Shown here piece by piece: positions 37,242 through 48,324 of a stretch of DNA of 60,453 bases. The notes beneath the pieces are model-generated. The model saw nothing but the letters and a program-made list of their open reading frames with translations, searched no databases and was not told the DNA's origin. Within the stretch, counting starts at the first letter, position 1. The number at the start of each line of letters is the position of its first letter. The position numbers and the translations under genes were made by a program. This DNA is from Terriglobia bacterium. GTDB taxonomy: Bacteria; Acidobacteriota; Terriglobia; Terriglobales; Acidobacteriaceae. Location: positions 1 to 60,453 of the forward strand of contig JAIQET010000021.1 of NCBI GenBank assembly GCA_020073645.1, read 5' to 3'.

Positions 37242-38288
<1,047 letters not shown>

Positions 38289-38292
38289 GAAT

Positions 38293-39901
<1,609 letters not shown>

Positions 39902-39923
39902 CTAGCTGCCAGCAACCTCGCCT

Positions 39924-40020
39924 AGCAATTAGCACTTGGCAATTAGCATTTGGCCCCTGAGGTTTCTGGCTGGTGCTGGCAAGAACCTCTCTTGGCCAAA
40001 TGCTAAGTGCTAATTGCTAA
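39924..40020. repeat. Heptameric repeat, long inverted pair, between atpA and atpH
   Basis: Left arm 39924-39955: AGCAATT, AGCACTT, GGCAATT, AGCATTT then GGCC. Right arm 39994-40018: GGCC, AAATGCT, AAGTGCT, AATTGCT, ending in the atpH stop codon (40017-40019). It is nearly identical to the block between atpD and atpG. Confidence 0.9.
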
Positions 40021-40556
40021 CTGATGCTCAACACCTCCCGTATCCTTTCCAACTGCCCCGTGATCGAGCCGTCGTAAATAGTGCTGCCGACCTTGATGAT
40101 GGCACCGCCGAGAAGGGCCGGGTTGTGGGAGTAACGGGCTTGCACCTTCTTGCCGGTCAATTTCTCTACCTGGGCCTCAAGCGCGCGCTTTTCGACGGCG
40201 TTCAACTCGCGAGCGCTGGTGATTTCGGCTTCCGTGAATCCCATCCGCTGGTTCAGTTCCTGCTCAAACTGCTTGACGATGGGCTCGAGAAAATGGATGC
40301 GGCGGTGATCAATCAGCACGGCTATGAAATTCCGCACCGGACGGGAGATTTCCTCGCGGGCCACAATGGCGTCCAGCACCGCTCTCTTTTGTTCCGCCGG
40401 AATGGAGGGCGTCTCCCAAACGTCGCGCAATGGCTTGCTGCCTGCGACGAGCGTAGCGAGGGACTGGGCCTCACGCAAGGTCTTGCCGGCATCGAGGCGG
40501 CTGGCGAAGACTGCGTCGGCGAAGGCGCGGGCGTAGGTGCTGGTGACGGAGGCCAT
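40017..40556 (-). CDS. atpH: F1 ATP synthase delta subunit
   Basis: 179 aa. The N-terminal helical bundle (about residues 1-105; TYARAFADAVF, LRDVWETPSIPAEQKRAVLDAI, in part) and C-terminal domain with the family signature NPALLGGAIIKVGSTIYDGSITGQLERI (about 145-172, quoted in part) are clear. It joins the peripheral stalk b/b' to the top of F1. The start is 4 nt after the stop of atpF; typical operon spacing. Its stop codon lies within a heptad arm. Confidence 0.95.
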   Translation of the reverse strand: MASVTSTYARAFADAVFASRLDAGKTLREAQSLATLVAGSKPLRDVWETPSIPAEQKRAVLDAIVAREEISRPVRNFIAVLIDHRRIHFLEPIVKQFEQELNQRMGFTEAEITSARELNAVEKRALEAQVEKLTGKKVQARYSHNPALLGGAIIKVGSTIYDGSITGQLERIREVLSIS

Positions 40557-40559
40557 GCT

Positions 40560-41327
40560 CTATGAGTCTTCCTTCCCGGCTTTGGGCCGGCCACCATTGG
40601 AAAGTTGCTCGGCGAAACTGCGCACCAGGGCCTGGTCGGTCGTCGGGTCCACCTGGATCTGTTTCCTGGCTAGCGTAACCGCCAGATCGGCAGCGTAAGC
40701 GGTCAGTTCACGGCGCGCAGCCTTGGCCGCAGCTACGATTTCCTGCTCCGCCATTTCCACCACTTTGCGCGCATCTTCCGCTGCCGCGGCTTTGATGCGC
40801 GCTTCTTCGGCAACCGCTTCATTGTCCGCGGCGCCGCGCATTTCTCCAATCTCTCCGTCCAGACGGGCCAGCCGCGCTTCAATCTCGGCCAGTCGCCGGT
40901 TGGCGTCCTGGCTGGCTTTGCGCGCTTCTTCCATGGCCTTCTGGATGGAAGCTGTGCGGCTGCGGAACAATCCCGGCAGATTCTTTTTCGACAGCCAGAG
41001 GATGGCCGCTGCGATTACCAGGAAATTCAGCGACACGCAGAGCCAATAGGCGTGCTCGAGGCTGAGGCCTGTGACTCTGGCCACCAACTGAACCGAAGGC
41101 GAATGCTTGAACTGTGCCGCCTCGTCCTCGCCCGCAGGCTCACGCGACTGCGGTGTGTTCGGCTCGCCAGCGGCGCGATGCGTTTGCGGCTCTGGGGCCG
41201 CGGAACCTGCCTGTGCCGGACTTGAGCTCTGCGCCTGAACAGCCGGGCCTGTCCACAGCATCACGCAGAGCAGCAGAGGCAAGGCCAGGACGGGAGAACG
41301 CCGGAGACCGCCGAAGATTGGCATCAC
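40560..41327 (-). CDS. atpF: F0 ATP synthase subunit b with signal peptide-like N-terminal extension
   Basis: 255 aa, far longer than a usual b (~160). Residues about 1-32 look like a signal peptide (ALPLLLCVMLWTGPAVQAQ), then a Pro/Ala/Glu-rich stretch (about 33-80), then the expected b transmembrane helix (about 92-113; WLCVSLNFLVIAAAILWLSKK) and long coiled coil (about 120-240) with the delta-binding C-terminus. The extension would be periplasmic. It overlaps the b' gene by 4 nt (ATGA at 41324-41327). The peripheral stalk here is probably a b/b' heterodimer. Confidence 0.9.
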   Translation of the reverse strand: MMPIFGGLRRSPVLALPLLLCVMLWTGPAVQAQSSSPAQAGSAAPEPQTHRAAGEPNTPQSREPAGEDEAAQFKHSPSVQLVARVTGLSLEHAYWLCVSLNFLVIAAAILWLSKKNLPGLFRSRTASIQKAMEEARKASQDANRRLAEIEARLARLDGEIGEMRGAADNEAVAEEARIKAAAAEDARKVVEMAEQEIVAAAKAARRELTAYAADLAVTLARKQIQVDPTTDQALVRSFAEQLSNGGRPKAGKEDS

Positions 41328-41788
41328 TGGCCACCTGCTGGCGCCGTTGCCCGCTGCAGCACGGTGCGAATGATCTCGCTGGCGAGCCTTCCGGCTTCCG
41401 CCTGCAGGCCGGATTGTGCCACCGATTTGTCTTTCTCGATCCCAACCCGGGCCTGCTCGACTTGGGCTTGTGCCGCACCCCTTGCTTCAGCCAGAGCTGC
41501 CGCACGCGCCTGCAGCGCCTGCTGCCGGCGGGCTTCCTGGTTCTTGAAAACCGCCAAGCGCGCTTCACGCAGACGCTGCTCGTATTCCGCAGTCCGGGCC
41601 TCGGCCGCGGCAATGTCGGCCCGCGCCTTTTCGATGGCTCCCTCGGTCTTGCCGCGCCGCTCTGCCAAGACTTGCACCAGCGGCCGGTGCACGAGCACCG
41701 TGTAGATGCCATACAGCAAGACCATCAAGATGATGGTCGGGATGGCTCCGAGCAGTAATTCGCCTAGTTGTGCCAGCAACTGATCCAT
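41324..41788 (-). CDS. F0 ATP synthase subunit b' (second b-type subunit)
   Basis: 154 aa from ATG 41788 (MDQLLAQLGELLLGAIPTIILMVLLYGIYTVLVHRPL, quoted in part). One N-terminal transmembrane helix (about residues 11-33) with the b-type VHRPLVQVLAERRGKTEGAIE boundary, followed by an Ala/Glu/Arg-rich coiled coil to the C-terminus. First gene of the F1 operon; coupled to atpF by ATGA overlap. A promoter is seen just upstream. Confidence 0.9.
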   Translation of the reverse strand: MDQLLAQLGELLLGAIPTIILMVLLYGIYTVLVHRPLVQVLAERRGKTEGAIEKARADIAAAEARTAEYEQRLREARLAVFKNQEARRQQALQARAAALAEARGAAQAQVEQARVGIEKDKSVAQSGLQAEAGRLASEIIRTVLQRATAPAGGQ

Positions 41789-41832
41789 AGGGGCTGATAA
41801 GAACCCGAGCTTAAGAGGGCTTAAAACCCTTA

Positions 41833-41861
41833 AAACTAACATCCTACGAGGCGAGTGTCAA
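41833..41861 (-). promoter_or_regulatory. Sigma-70-like promoter of the ATP synthase operon
   Basis: On the minus strand TTGACA (41856-41861), 17-nt spacer and TAGTTT (41833-41838). The start would be near 41826, leaving a leader of about 38 nt before b'. Confidence 0.65.
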
Positions 41862-42222
41862 CGCGGGTGGAGGCCTCTCGAGGGCGTAGCTGGTGGAGGG
41901 GTAACGGAGCCCGCCCTCCCTCCCTCTCCAGTCCTCCTTTGGAAAATAACGGAAAGAATGCTTGACTTCTTGGCAGACGGGTCTAGCATGGAAATATCAC
42001 CTCCGATCCAATTCAGGATCGAATGGGCCGATAGCCAAGGAATGTCACCGCTTCTTGGTTGCCGGCCCATTTAATTTGGTCGTTGGCCACCCGCCGACCA
42101 ACATTGCAACTCCATCCAGCCACTCCGTTAACCACGCCAGCGATCTAAGCGCCATTGGCGGAAAGCGGTCGGGGCGCGGAGAACGCGGGGACACGCGGGA
42201 AGCGGGTGCGCGGATGGGGCGC
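41862..42222. other. Non-coding spacer upstream of the atp operon
   Basis: About 360 nt between the atp promoter and the end of the next minus-strand gene. It contains pyrimidine/purine-rich stretches (CCCTCCCTCCCTCTCC near 41912) and a TTGGTCG/CGACCAA inverted pair at about 42079-42104. Short ORFs here have no recognisable protein features. Confidence 0.5.
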
Positions 42223-43923
42223 TCAGGGTATGTAATAAAGCCAAATGGTCTTGCCGATCTTCTCCACCGGCTGATATTGGCTGAGCCAGGCATAGGCGTC
42301 GGGCGGATAGGCGGTGTGCAGAACATCTCCGAAGCGCAGTGACCTCATGCTGATGGCAAACCAACCGTGAACGGGCGTGTACGGGAGTGGAACACTAAAG
42401 TCCGGCAGGGCCGTCCGGGACATATCGGCGCTGCTCCAAACTGCAAGGTTGAGCTGCGAAATATGCCGGGCTCGCAGCGCGTCGGACAAACGAAAGAGGT
42501 CTTGCCCGCAGTCCAGATCACAGCCCATGAGGAGAATTCGGCTGGGATCTTGTCCGGCGAGCTCGTTGAAATAGGCAATGTAGTCCTGCCGGGAGCGGAA
42601 GGTTGAGACTCCCTGCCAAACCAGCAATCCCAAAAGAATTGCTTGTGGCGCGGCTCGCCATCTTCTTGGGAGCTGCCACACGCATGAGCAGCCATAACCC
42701 GCCACGATCGCCAGCAAGGGGAAAATCACCATGATATGGCGGACTCCGGCATCGTACTTCACCGGCATGGTCACAAGCAGAATCGCAAGAGCCGAAGCCG
42801 CTGGCGCCAACGCGGTCCACCGGCGGCTGCGGGCCAACGGCCACAAGGCAAAAAGTCCAACCGAGGCCAGGAGCAGGAAAGGGAGTGGAGACTTGACGGC
42901 GATCGCCACCAGGAAGAAGTACCACCATCCGCCATGCTTGATCTTGCCGAGGAGATAGGACTCCGGGGCGTTATGATTCAGCACCCAGACGGTGGCCAGT
43001 CCTTTGATGAGCGCGGGAGCGGGAATGACGGGATCGGAAAGGACCAGCTTGCGGGCAACGCCCCGAAGTGGCGCTGGGAAATTCTGGAACGACGGCATTG
43101 AGGTGACGGAGAGTTGCATGCTTTCGCGAACGTGGCCGATGGAGAACCCGTAACTGCCCCAAAGCATGGTGGAGGCGATCACCGCCACGATTGCAATCTG
43201 TCTGACGGGATGCGCCGGGCGAGGTTCCCGAGCGACGTTGGCTTTGCGGGTGAGGAGCCATTTGGTGATCCAGATGGCGGCTGCGCCGGCCGGCAGGAAG
43301 ATCAGCGTGGTGAATTTCGCCAATAACGCCAGCCCGACGGCAATTCCCAACAGGATGCTGGAACGCACGGTCCTTTTCTCCAGCCACATCACAAAAGCAA
43401 GCAAGCCAGCGGCTTGAGTGGAGGCAGCTGTCATGTCGGTGTAAGCAATACTGGAAAAAGCCAGCACAGTGGGCAGGGTGGTGAACAGCGCGACTGCCAT
43501 GACTGCGGCGAAATCGCCGAATTCACGGCGAGTCCAAAGGAAGACGATGAAAACCGCAAACAGAAAGAAAAGAAGAACTGCCAAACGGGCGAGCGTCAGA
43601 TTGCGCCGGTAGTGACCTGAGTCGTAGAGAATGCTGTTTCCAACCACGTTGTAGTTGTTGCTGGTCGCGGCTTCTCCAGTCCTGGGATAACGCTCTCCGG
43701 CAAGATAGATGGGAAGACCGATGGCCAAGCGGGCCAGTGGAGGATGCACAGGATCAAGCGTGTATGTGCCTTTGTCCAGCAACTCGATTGCGGCTGCGAC
43801 GTGGCAGGGCTCGTCGAACCCCTGCGAAGTGACCTTATACGTCAGGAGGACGCGGCCGCCCGCGATCACGGCAAAGAGCACCGCCCAAAGAACAACCCCA
43901 CGACTGAGTGGTGCACGGTTCAT
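42223..43923 (-). CDS. Polytopic glycosyltransferase (ArnT/PMT-like GT-C fold)
   Basis: 566 aa from ATG 43923 (MNRAPLSRGVVLW), which overlaps the stop of the next gene by ATGA; a longer open frame to 44679 is a shadow of that gene. About 11-12 membrane helices. The first periplasmic loop carries the GT-C signature SQGFDEPCHVAAA (Asp-Glu, about residues 31-43) and DPVHPPLARLAIGLP (about 54-68), as in dolichyl-phosphate mannosyltransferase/ArnT-like enzymes. It would transfer a sugar from a polyprenyl phosphate donor to a lipid or protein on the periplasmic face. The acceptor is unknown. Confidence 0.85.
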   Translation of the reverse strand: MNRAPLSRGVVLWAVLFAVIAGGRVLLTYKVTSQGFDEPCHVAAAIELLDKGTYTLDPVHPPLARLAIGLPIYLAGERYPRTGEAATSNNYNVVGNSILYDSGHYRRNLTLARLAVLLFFLFAVFIVFLWTRREFGDFAAVMAVALFTTLPTVLAFSSIAYTDMTAASTQAAGLLAFVMWLEKRTVRSSILLGIAVGLALLAKFTTLIFLPAGAAAIWITKWLLTRKANVAREPRPAHPVRQIAIVAVIASTMLWGSYGFSIGHVRESMQLSVTSMPSFQNFPAPLRGVARKLVLSDPVIPAPALIKGLATVWVLNHNAPESYLLGKIKHGGWWYFFLVAIAVKSPLPFLLLASVGLFALWPLARSRRWTALAPAASALAILLVTMPVKYDAGVRHIMVIFPLLAIVAGYGCSCVWQLPRRWRAAPQAILLGLLVWQGVSTFRSRQDYIAYFNELAGQDPSRILLMGCDLDCGQDLFRLSDALRARHISQLNLAVWSSADMSRTALPDFSVPLPYTPVHGWFAISMRSLRFGDVLHTAYPPDAYAWLSQYQPVEKIGKTIWLYYIP

Positions 43924-45278
43924 GCCTGGGGTTCGGGCTCGGGTTTGTAGGCAAACAACAGCGTCGCCATCAGGATCAGTGCCGAGAGCGGAAGCAGGGC
44001 GACCAGAAACACCCTGATAGGTCCGTTGGTCAAGTGGGGCTGCAAGTAGTCCGGGTAGCGAGTTCCCGCGACCAGCGTGCAAATGATTGCCACGGACAGA
44101 ACCCAGCGCGGGTGCGAGAATCTTCCCGCTATGAGGAGAAACCAGACAAACATCAGCGGAAGAATCTCGAGCACGTAGTAATGCCGCCAGGTGAAGGGCG
44201 CTATCAAGAGGGTGATCAGCGAAAGGATTACCAGATCCCAGATGATGTCGCCACGCTGATTCTTCTTCACCAGGAATGCCAGAACAGCCAGGTACACGGC
44301 AAATCCCAATACCTTGTTGAAGGCGCACAGTCCGGCTGGGGTCTGAGCGGGAATTTGATCGTAGTTCAGAAGGTCCCGGTAATAAGCGTTCTGCACGATT
44401 CCCGGGAGGGAGTAGTTGTAAGGGCCGGGCGCGCCACACGACAGCGAAGTCAGCTTGGCCAGGTACAAGCGGTGATTCTCCACGCCAAGGTGCCACACAC
44501 CGATGCCCATGAGAACGGCCATCCAGAGCGCATAGGCTGCGAGCCATTTCCAGCGCCGCCGCACCAGAAATACCCCGACTGCCAGCACGGGGGTGAGCTT
44601 CACGATCGTGCCCAGAGCCAACATGAGCGCGGAAAGAACATCTTGTTTCTTGTCTGCGAAAAGAACTCCGGCAGACCACGTTAGCAGGAGCAAGGCGCCG
44701 AACTGCCCCTTTTCGAGGGTGAGCAGGAAGGGCTGGAAGGCGAATCCCGCCAGGGTGCAGATCAGCAGCGTCACGGGGCTAAATGCCCGGCACAGTTTCA
44801 AGCAAATCCATAGGGCCAGAAAAAAAACGAAATCGGTAAGAACGCGCCAAACCATGAACGCCAGCTGGTAGGGCAATTTTCCCAGTGGGACCAATAGTGC
44901 TGCGATGATGGGGGGAGCGCTGAAATGCAAGGTGTCGCCCAGCCCATTCTGATGGGCTACCTGGTTCCACTCGGTGTCGGGTGGGATGCGGCTCAAAACT
45001 GCTTCTTTGTTCTCCTGGGTGGGGTAATACAGCTGATGCTCACGCGGATTTGCAGATCCCGCCAACTTCGCGGCCACATAGTAGTGCGGAAAATCAACCG
45101 CCGAGCCGGCAGGATAGGCAGAGGACCGGAACGTGGCCCATTCGGTTGCGAACTGGTTGGCAGCAAAGACGACCAGCAGAACCACAACTGCGGAGGTCAA
45201 CCAGCCTCTCAGGTGGGTCGAAGACGTTGCCGCTGCGCTTGATGCCGCTGGTGCCTGAAGGACGGACTTGCCAGACAT
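43920..45278 (-). CDS. GT87-family (DUF2029) polyprenyl-linked mannosyltransferase-like protein
   Basis: 452 aa from the ATG at 45278; a GTG at 45320 would add 14 residues. About 10-11 membrane helices. The pattern AVDFPHYYVAAKLAGSANPREHQLYYP (about residues 60-86; DxxxYY and YxP motif of GT87, quoted in part), then FSAPPIIAALLVPLGKLPY (about 118-136) and GTIVKLTPVLAVGVFLVRRRW fit the PimE/GT87 group. It probably mannosylates a lipid carrier product together with the following enzyme, with which it overlaps by 4 nt. Substrate not known. Confidence 0.85.
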   Translation of the reverse strand: MSGKSVLQAPAASSAAATSSTHLRGWLTSAVVVLLVVFAANQFATEWATFRSSAYPAGSAVDFPHYYVAAKLAGSANPREHQLYYPTQENKEAVLSRIPPDTEWNQVAHQNGLGDTLHFSAPPIIAALLVPLGKLPYQLAFMVWRVLTDFVFFLALWICLKLCRAFSPVTLLICTLAGFAFQPFLLTLEKGQFGALLLLTWSAGVLFADKKQDVLSALMLALGTIVKLTPVLAVGVFLVRRRWKWLAAYALWMAVLMGIGVWHLGVENHRLYLAKLTSLSCGAPGPYNYSLPGIVQNAYYRDLLNYDQIPAQTPAGLCAFNKVLGFAVYLAVLAFLVKKNQRGDIIWDLVILSLITLLIAPFTWRHYYVLEILPLMFVWFLLIAGRFSHPRWVLSVAIICTLVAGTRYPDYLQPHLTNGPIRVFLVALLPLSALILMATLLFAYKPEPEPQA

Positions 45279-45357
45279 GCCGGTGTACAAACCCCCGCGA
45301 GGAACAAAATTGCTGAGCACGAATTGGTCGGCGCAGTATAACGCATTCGTTCCACCA

Positions 45358-45390
45358 CCGGTGGGCAGGTGAGGACACCTGCCCCTACGT
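45358..45390. repeat. REP-like palindrome
   Basis: GGGCAGGTG (45363-45371) and CACCTGCCC (45376-45384) form a 9-bp hairpin with an AGGA loop, followed by CTACGTG. It belongs to the palindrome class seen at 6892, 11285 and 50418. Confidence 0.65.
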
Positions 45391-45467
45391 GAAAAGAGTT
45401 ACCTCGACGAGCCAGGCCCACATCTCAAGAAAACGCGTCCAAAATCGGCCTCAGGCACCCCGCAACG

Positions 45468-46898
45468 TCACTCCACCACAAACTCCCTCACCCTTCTTAC
45501 CAATGACTCCGGCGCCTCGGCCTCCAACTCCACAAAGCCGTCTTTATATTTGCGGGAGTAGATGCGCGAGCGCGCCTCGAGCAGCGCCAACGTCTTGCCT
45601 TCTTTCTGCGGCACCCTCAGATGCACGCGGCTGGGCCGGTCTTCGTCGAGCACCTGGTCAATGCGGTCCAGCAACGTGCTCAGGCCGATGCCCTTGACCG
45701 CCGAGATATGGACGGTGCTGGCGTCGTCGCGCAGCGACTCGCGCTGCAGGGGAGGCAGCAAGTCAATCTTGTTCTTCACCCGCAGGCGGGGCTTGCCTTC
45801 CACTTCCAACTCCTTCAGCACGCGTTCCACCTGCGCGTCCTGCTCCGCCGACAAAGGGCTGCTGGCATCGGAGATGTGCAGGATGAGGGCCGCGCGCTGC
45901 ACCTCTTCCAAAGTCGCGCGGAATGCGGAAACCAGGGTGTGTGGCAGGTTGCGAATGAATCCTACCGTGTCTGACAGCAGCACCTTGCGCCGCGAGGGCA
46001 GGGCCACCCCGCGGATGGTGGGGTCAAGAGTGGCGAACATTTTCGAGGAAGCCACCACATCGGCCCTGGTCAGCGCATTAAACAAGGTGGACTTGCCCGC
46101 ATTGGTGTAGCCCACCAGCGCCACCGTCGCCACCGGTACCGACTCGCGTCTCTGCCGCTGCTGGGCACGGATGCGCCGCACACTCTCGATCTGCTCTTTC
46201 GCGTGGCGAATCCGCCGGTAGATTTTTCGCCGGTCGGTTTCGAGCTGAGTTTCACCCGGACCACGGGTCCCGATGCCGCCGCCCAGCTGCGACATCTCTA
46301 CGCCGCGTCCGCCTAACCGGGGCAGCAGATACTCGAGCTGTGCCAGTTCCACCTGCAACTGGCCCTCGCGGGTTCGAGCATGGCGGGCGAAGATGTCGAG
46401 AATAAGCTGGGTGCGGTCAATCACCCGGGTGCCGACCACTTTTTCGATATTGCGCTGCTGAGACGCGGTGAGGTCGTGATCGAACAGCAGGAGATCGGCA
46501 GAGACCGAGGCGGCGGCGCCGGCAATTTCTTCCAGCTTGCCGCGTCCGATCAAGGTCGCCGGATCAGGCCGGTCGCGATGTTGCAGGAATTCGCCGACAA
46601 TCTCTGCGCCCGCGCTATCGGCCAGGGAGCGCAGTTCGGCCAACGACTCTTCGGCGCTGAACTCCGGGATGGCAGGCGCCTTGGAAGCGCCCGGCACGGG
46701 GGTGGCGCTGTCACGTGCGGCCTGCGCACCGCTGGTCCGGGAGCCTTTCTTGCCTCCAAATCCAGACGCCGCCCGCGAACGGTACTCCAATCCGACCAGG
46801 AAGGCACGCTCGGCGGGCGTTGCGTTGGCTCGGGCCGGCCGGGTTGAGCGCGGCCCGCCACTCTGTTTCCCGGAGACTCTGAAATCTGGACTGCGCAA
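45468..46898 (-). CDS. hflX: GTPase HflX
   Basis: 476 aa, starting TTG at 46898 and preceded by AAAGG about 9 nt away. N-terminal basic, low-complexity start (about residues 1-80), then the HflX N-domain (about 95-200; [40 protein letters not shown], part), the coiled linker [21 protein letters not shown] (about 208-228, quoted in part), and the G domain: [11 protein letters not shown] (G1), ATLDPT (G2), [11 protein letters not shown] (G3), KNKIDL (G4) and ISAVKGIG (G5). It splits stalled or hibernating ribosomes. Partner of hfq in a conserved hfq-hflX order. Confidence 0.95.
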   Translation of the reverse strand: MRSPDFRVSGKQSGGPRSTRPARANATPAERAFLVGLEYRSRAASGFGGKKGSRTSGAQAARDSATPVPGASKAPAIPEFSAEESLAELRSLADSAGAEIVGEFLQHRDRPDPATLIGRGKLEEIAGAAASVSADLLLFDHDLTASQQRNIEKVVGTRVIDRTQLILDIFARHARTREGQLQVELAQLEYLLPRLGGRGVEMSQLGGGIGTRGPGETQLETDRRKIYRRIRHAKEQIESVRRIRAQQRQRRESVPVATVALVGYTNAGKSTLFNALTRADVVASSKMFATLDPTIRGVALPSRRKVLLSDTVGFIRNLPHTLVSAFRATLEEVQRAALILHISDASSPLSAEQDAQVERVLKELEVEGKPRLRVKNKIDLLPPLQRESLRDDASTVHISAVKGIGLSTLLDRIDQVLDEDRPSRVHLRVPQKEGKTLALLEARSRIYSRKYKDGFVELEAEAPESLVRRVREFVVE

Positions 46899-46910
46899 TC
46901 GGGAGTGCCT

Positions 46911-47234
46911 TTATCCTTCGGTTCCTGACGCGCCTGCAGCCTGGTTCGCGTCCGTAGTCGCCGCCGTCGTGCTGGGGGTGCCGGTGACCGGAACCGCGGC
47001 CGGCCTCTCCCCGTGGCCATGCGAGGCTCTCCCCATGGCGACCGTGGAGATGGCATGCTTGAAGATCAACTGCTCCTGGTTGTTGGTCTCCAGCACCACG
47101 GAGTATTTGTCAAAGGAGCGGATGCGCCCCGTCAGCTTCACCCCGCTCAACAGATAGATGGTGATGTTGGTCTTCTCTTTGCGGGCTGTATTGAGAAAGG
47201 AATCCTGTATGTTTTGCGCCGGCTTATTTTCCAT
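46911..47234 (-). CDS. hfq: RNA chaperone Hfq
   Basis: 107 aa; GGAG lies 7 nt before the ATG at 47234. Sm1 ([37 protein letters not shown], about residues 6-42, quoted in part) and Sm2 (FKHAISTV, about 58-65) motifs are intact, with the Gln-8 and Lys/His residues used for U-rich RNA binding. After the core there is an Ala/Thr/Gly-rich flexible tail of about 40 residues, longer than in many bacteria. Followed 12 nt later by hflX. It mediates small RNA-mRNA pairing. Confidence 0.96.
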   Translation of the reverse strand: MENKPAQNIQDSFLNTARKEKTNITIYLLSGVKLTGRIRSFDKYSVVLETNNQEQLIFKHAISTVAMGRASHGHGERPAAVPVTGTPSTTAATTDANQAAGASGTEG

Positions 47235-47392
47235 CGCCGATCTCCTTGCTTTCTGAAGGCTACGTGTCGAATCTGCCGCTCGTAATCCGTGCCCGAAGGC
47301 CCGGCGTGGCGGAACAGGGGGGACAGCCCGGCAGGGTGCAACCAGTCATGGCCGACGTCCAGCGGCGGCGCGTGCAACCCCACTCGGGTAAT

Positions 47393-47469
47393 ATTTGTAC
47401 AATACGGCGTCGCCTGCTACTTTTCAACCATAGTGATCATCCTGCCAGCGATTGATGTACAATCCGGAC
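47393..47469 (+). repeat. Direct repeat TGTACAAT-CGG upstream of PuuD-like gene
   Basis: The word TGTACAATaCGG at 47397-47407 recurs as TGTACAATcCGG at 47457-47467, 60 nt apart, in the divergent spacer between hfq and the PuuD-like gene. TACAAT resembles a -10 box but no matching -35 elements are seen. It may be an operator pair. Confidence 0.4.
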
Positions 47470-47524
47470 GAATTCCCAACGGTTAGGCCGGAACTGTAAA
47501 TACTGCCGTAGCGGAGGAATCTCT

Positions 47525-48256
47525 ATGCACCATTTGGCCACTTTGTCTGCCTTATTGGTGATGCCCACGCACACCGGGACCGAGGCGCTCGGTATGATCT
47601 TGCGCTGGTTTCACTTCCTGGCGGGTATTACCTGGATCGGACTGCTTTACTTTTTCAACCTGATTAACGTCCCCTTCATGAAGCAGGTGGACGCTGGCAT
47701 GAAACCCAAGGTGTTCCAGTACATGACCCTGCCGGCTTTGCAGTGGTTCCGCTGGAGCGCCCTGTTCACCGTAATCTTCGGCTTCTGGTACTGGTCGCAG
47801 ATCTACGTGGCCGCCGACGCCCAACGCATGGGTGTCAGCCCGTGGAGCACCATAGGTCTGTTCCTGCTCATCTGGATTGTGACTTGGGCGATTCTCTACG
47901 CGGTGATCGCCAAGATGAAGCCCAGCGGATACGTGCTGTTCGCCATTTCCACCGTCGTGGTTATCGCCGCCGCCTGGCTGTTTCTCAATTACACGCCCGT
48001 GGGCCAGGACGACAACCACGTGCTATCGATTGGGGTTGGCGGTGGATTCGGCCTCGTCATGATGCTGAACGTTTGGGGGATTATCTGGCGCAACAATAAG
48101 AAGGTAATTCAAGGAACTCTGGCGGGCAGCCCACCTGCTGATGCGGCTGTACTGGCGCGGCAGGCGTTCCTCGCGTCGCGCACCAATTTCTACCTGTCGG
48201 TGCCCATGCTGTTTTTCATGGCCTCCAGTTATCACTATGTGATCTTCGGCAAGTAG
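47525..48256 (+). CDS. PuuD-like (urate hydroxylase N-domain type) membrane protein
   Basis: 243 aa; CGGAGGA is 10 nt upstream of ATG. Six or seven hydrophobic helices. WFHFLAGITWIGLLYFFNL (about residues 28-46) with conserved His and Trp resembles the DUF989/PuuD membrane domain that, in urate hydroxylase, is fused to a C-terminal cytochrome c. Here the protein stops after the membrane part, so the CxxCH module is missing. It might bind heme through histidines (HFLAG, SYHYVIF). No purine genes are near, so urate oxidation is not supported by context. Function uncertain. Confidence 0.75.
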   Translation: MHHLATLSALLVMPTHTGTEALGMILRWFHFLAGITWIGLLYFFNLINVPFMKQVDAGMKPKVFQYMTLPALQWFRWSALFTVIFGFWYWSQIYVAADAQRMGVSPWSTIGLFLLIWIVTWAILYAVIAKMKPSGYVLFAISTVVVIAAAWLFLNYTPVGQDDNHVLSIGVGGGFGLVMMLNVWGIIWRNNKKVIQGTLAGSPPADAAVLARQAFLASRTNFYLSVPMLFFMASSYHYVIFGK

Positions 48257-48324
48257 GCCGTGGTGGTTTCTCTCGGCCTCGCGCTACGGCGCGAGGCTTT
48301 GTTTTTTCTGAGATTCCCTTGTTC

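Noticed and set aside
41964..41991. TTGACT ... TAGCAT plus-strand promoter in the atp upstream spacer
   Set aside because: Spacing is 16 nt, the -10 is weak and no plus-strand gene follows.
42223..44679. 818-codon reading of the glycosyltransferase
   Set aside because: The first 252 codons are out-of-frame sequence over the GT87 gene; the ATGA overlap and GT-C motif place the start at 43923.
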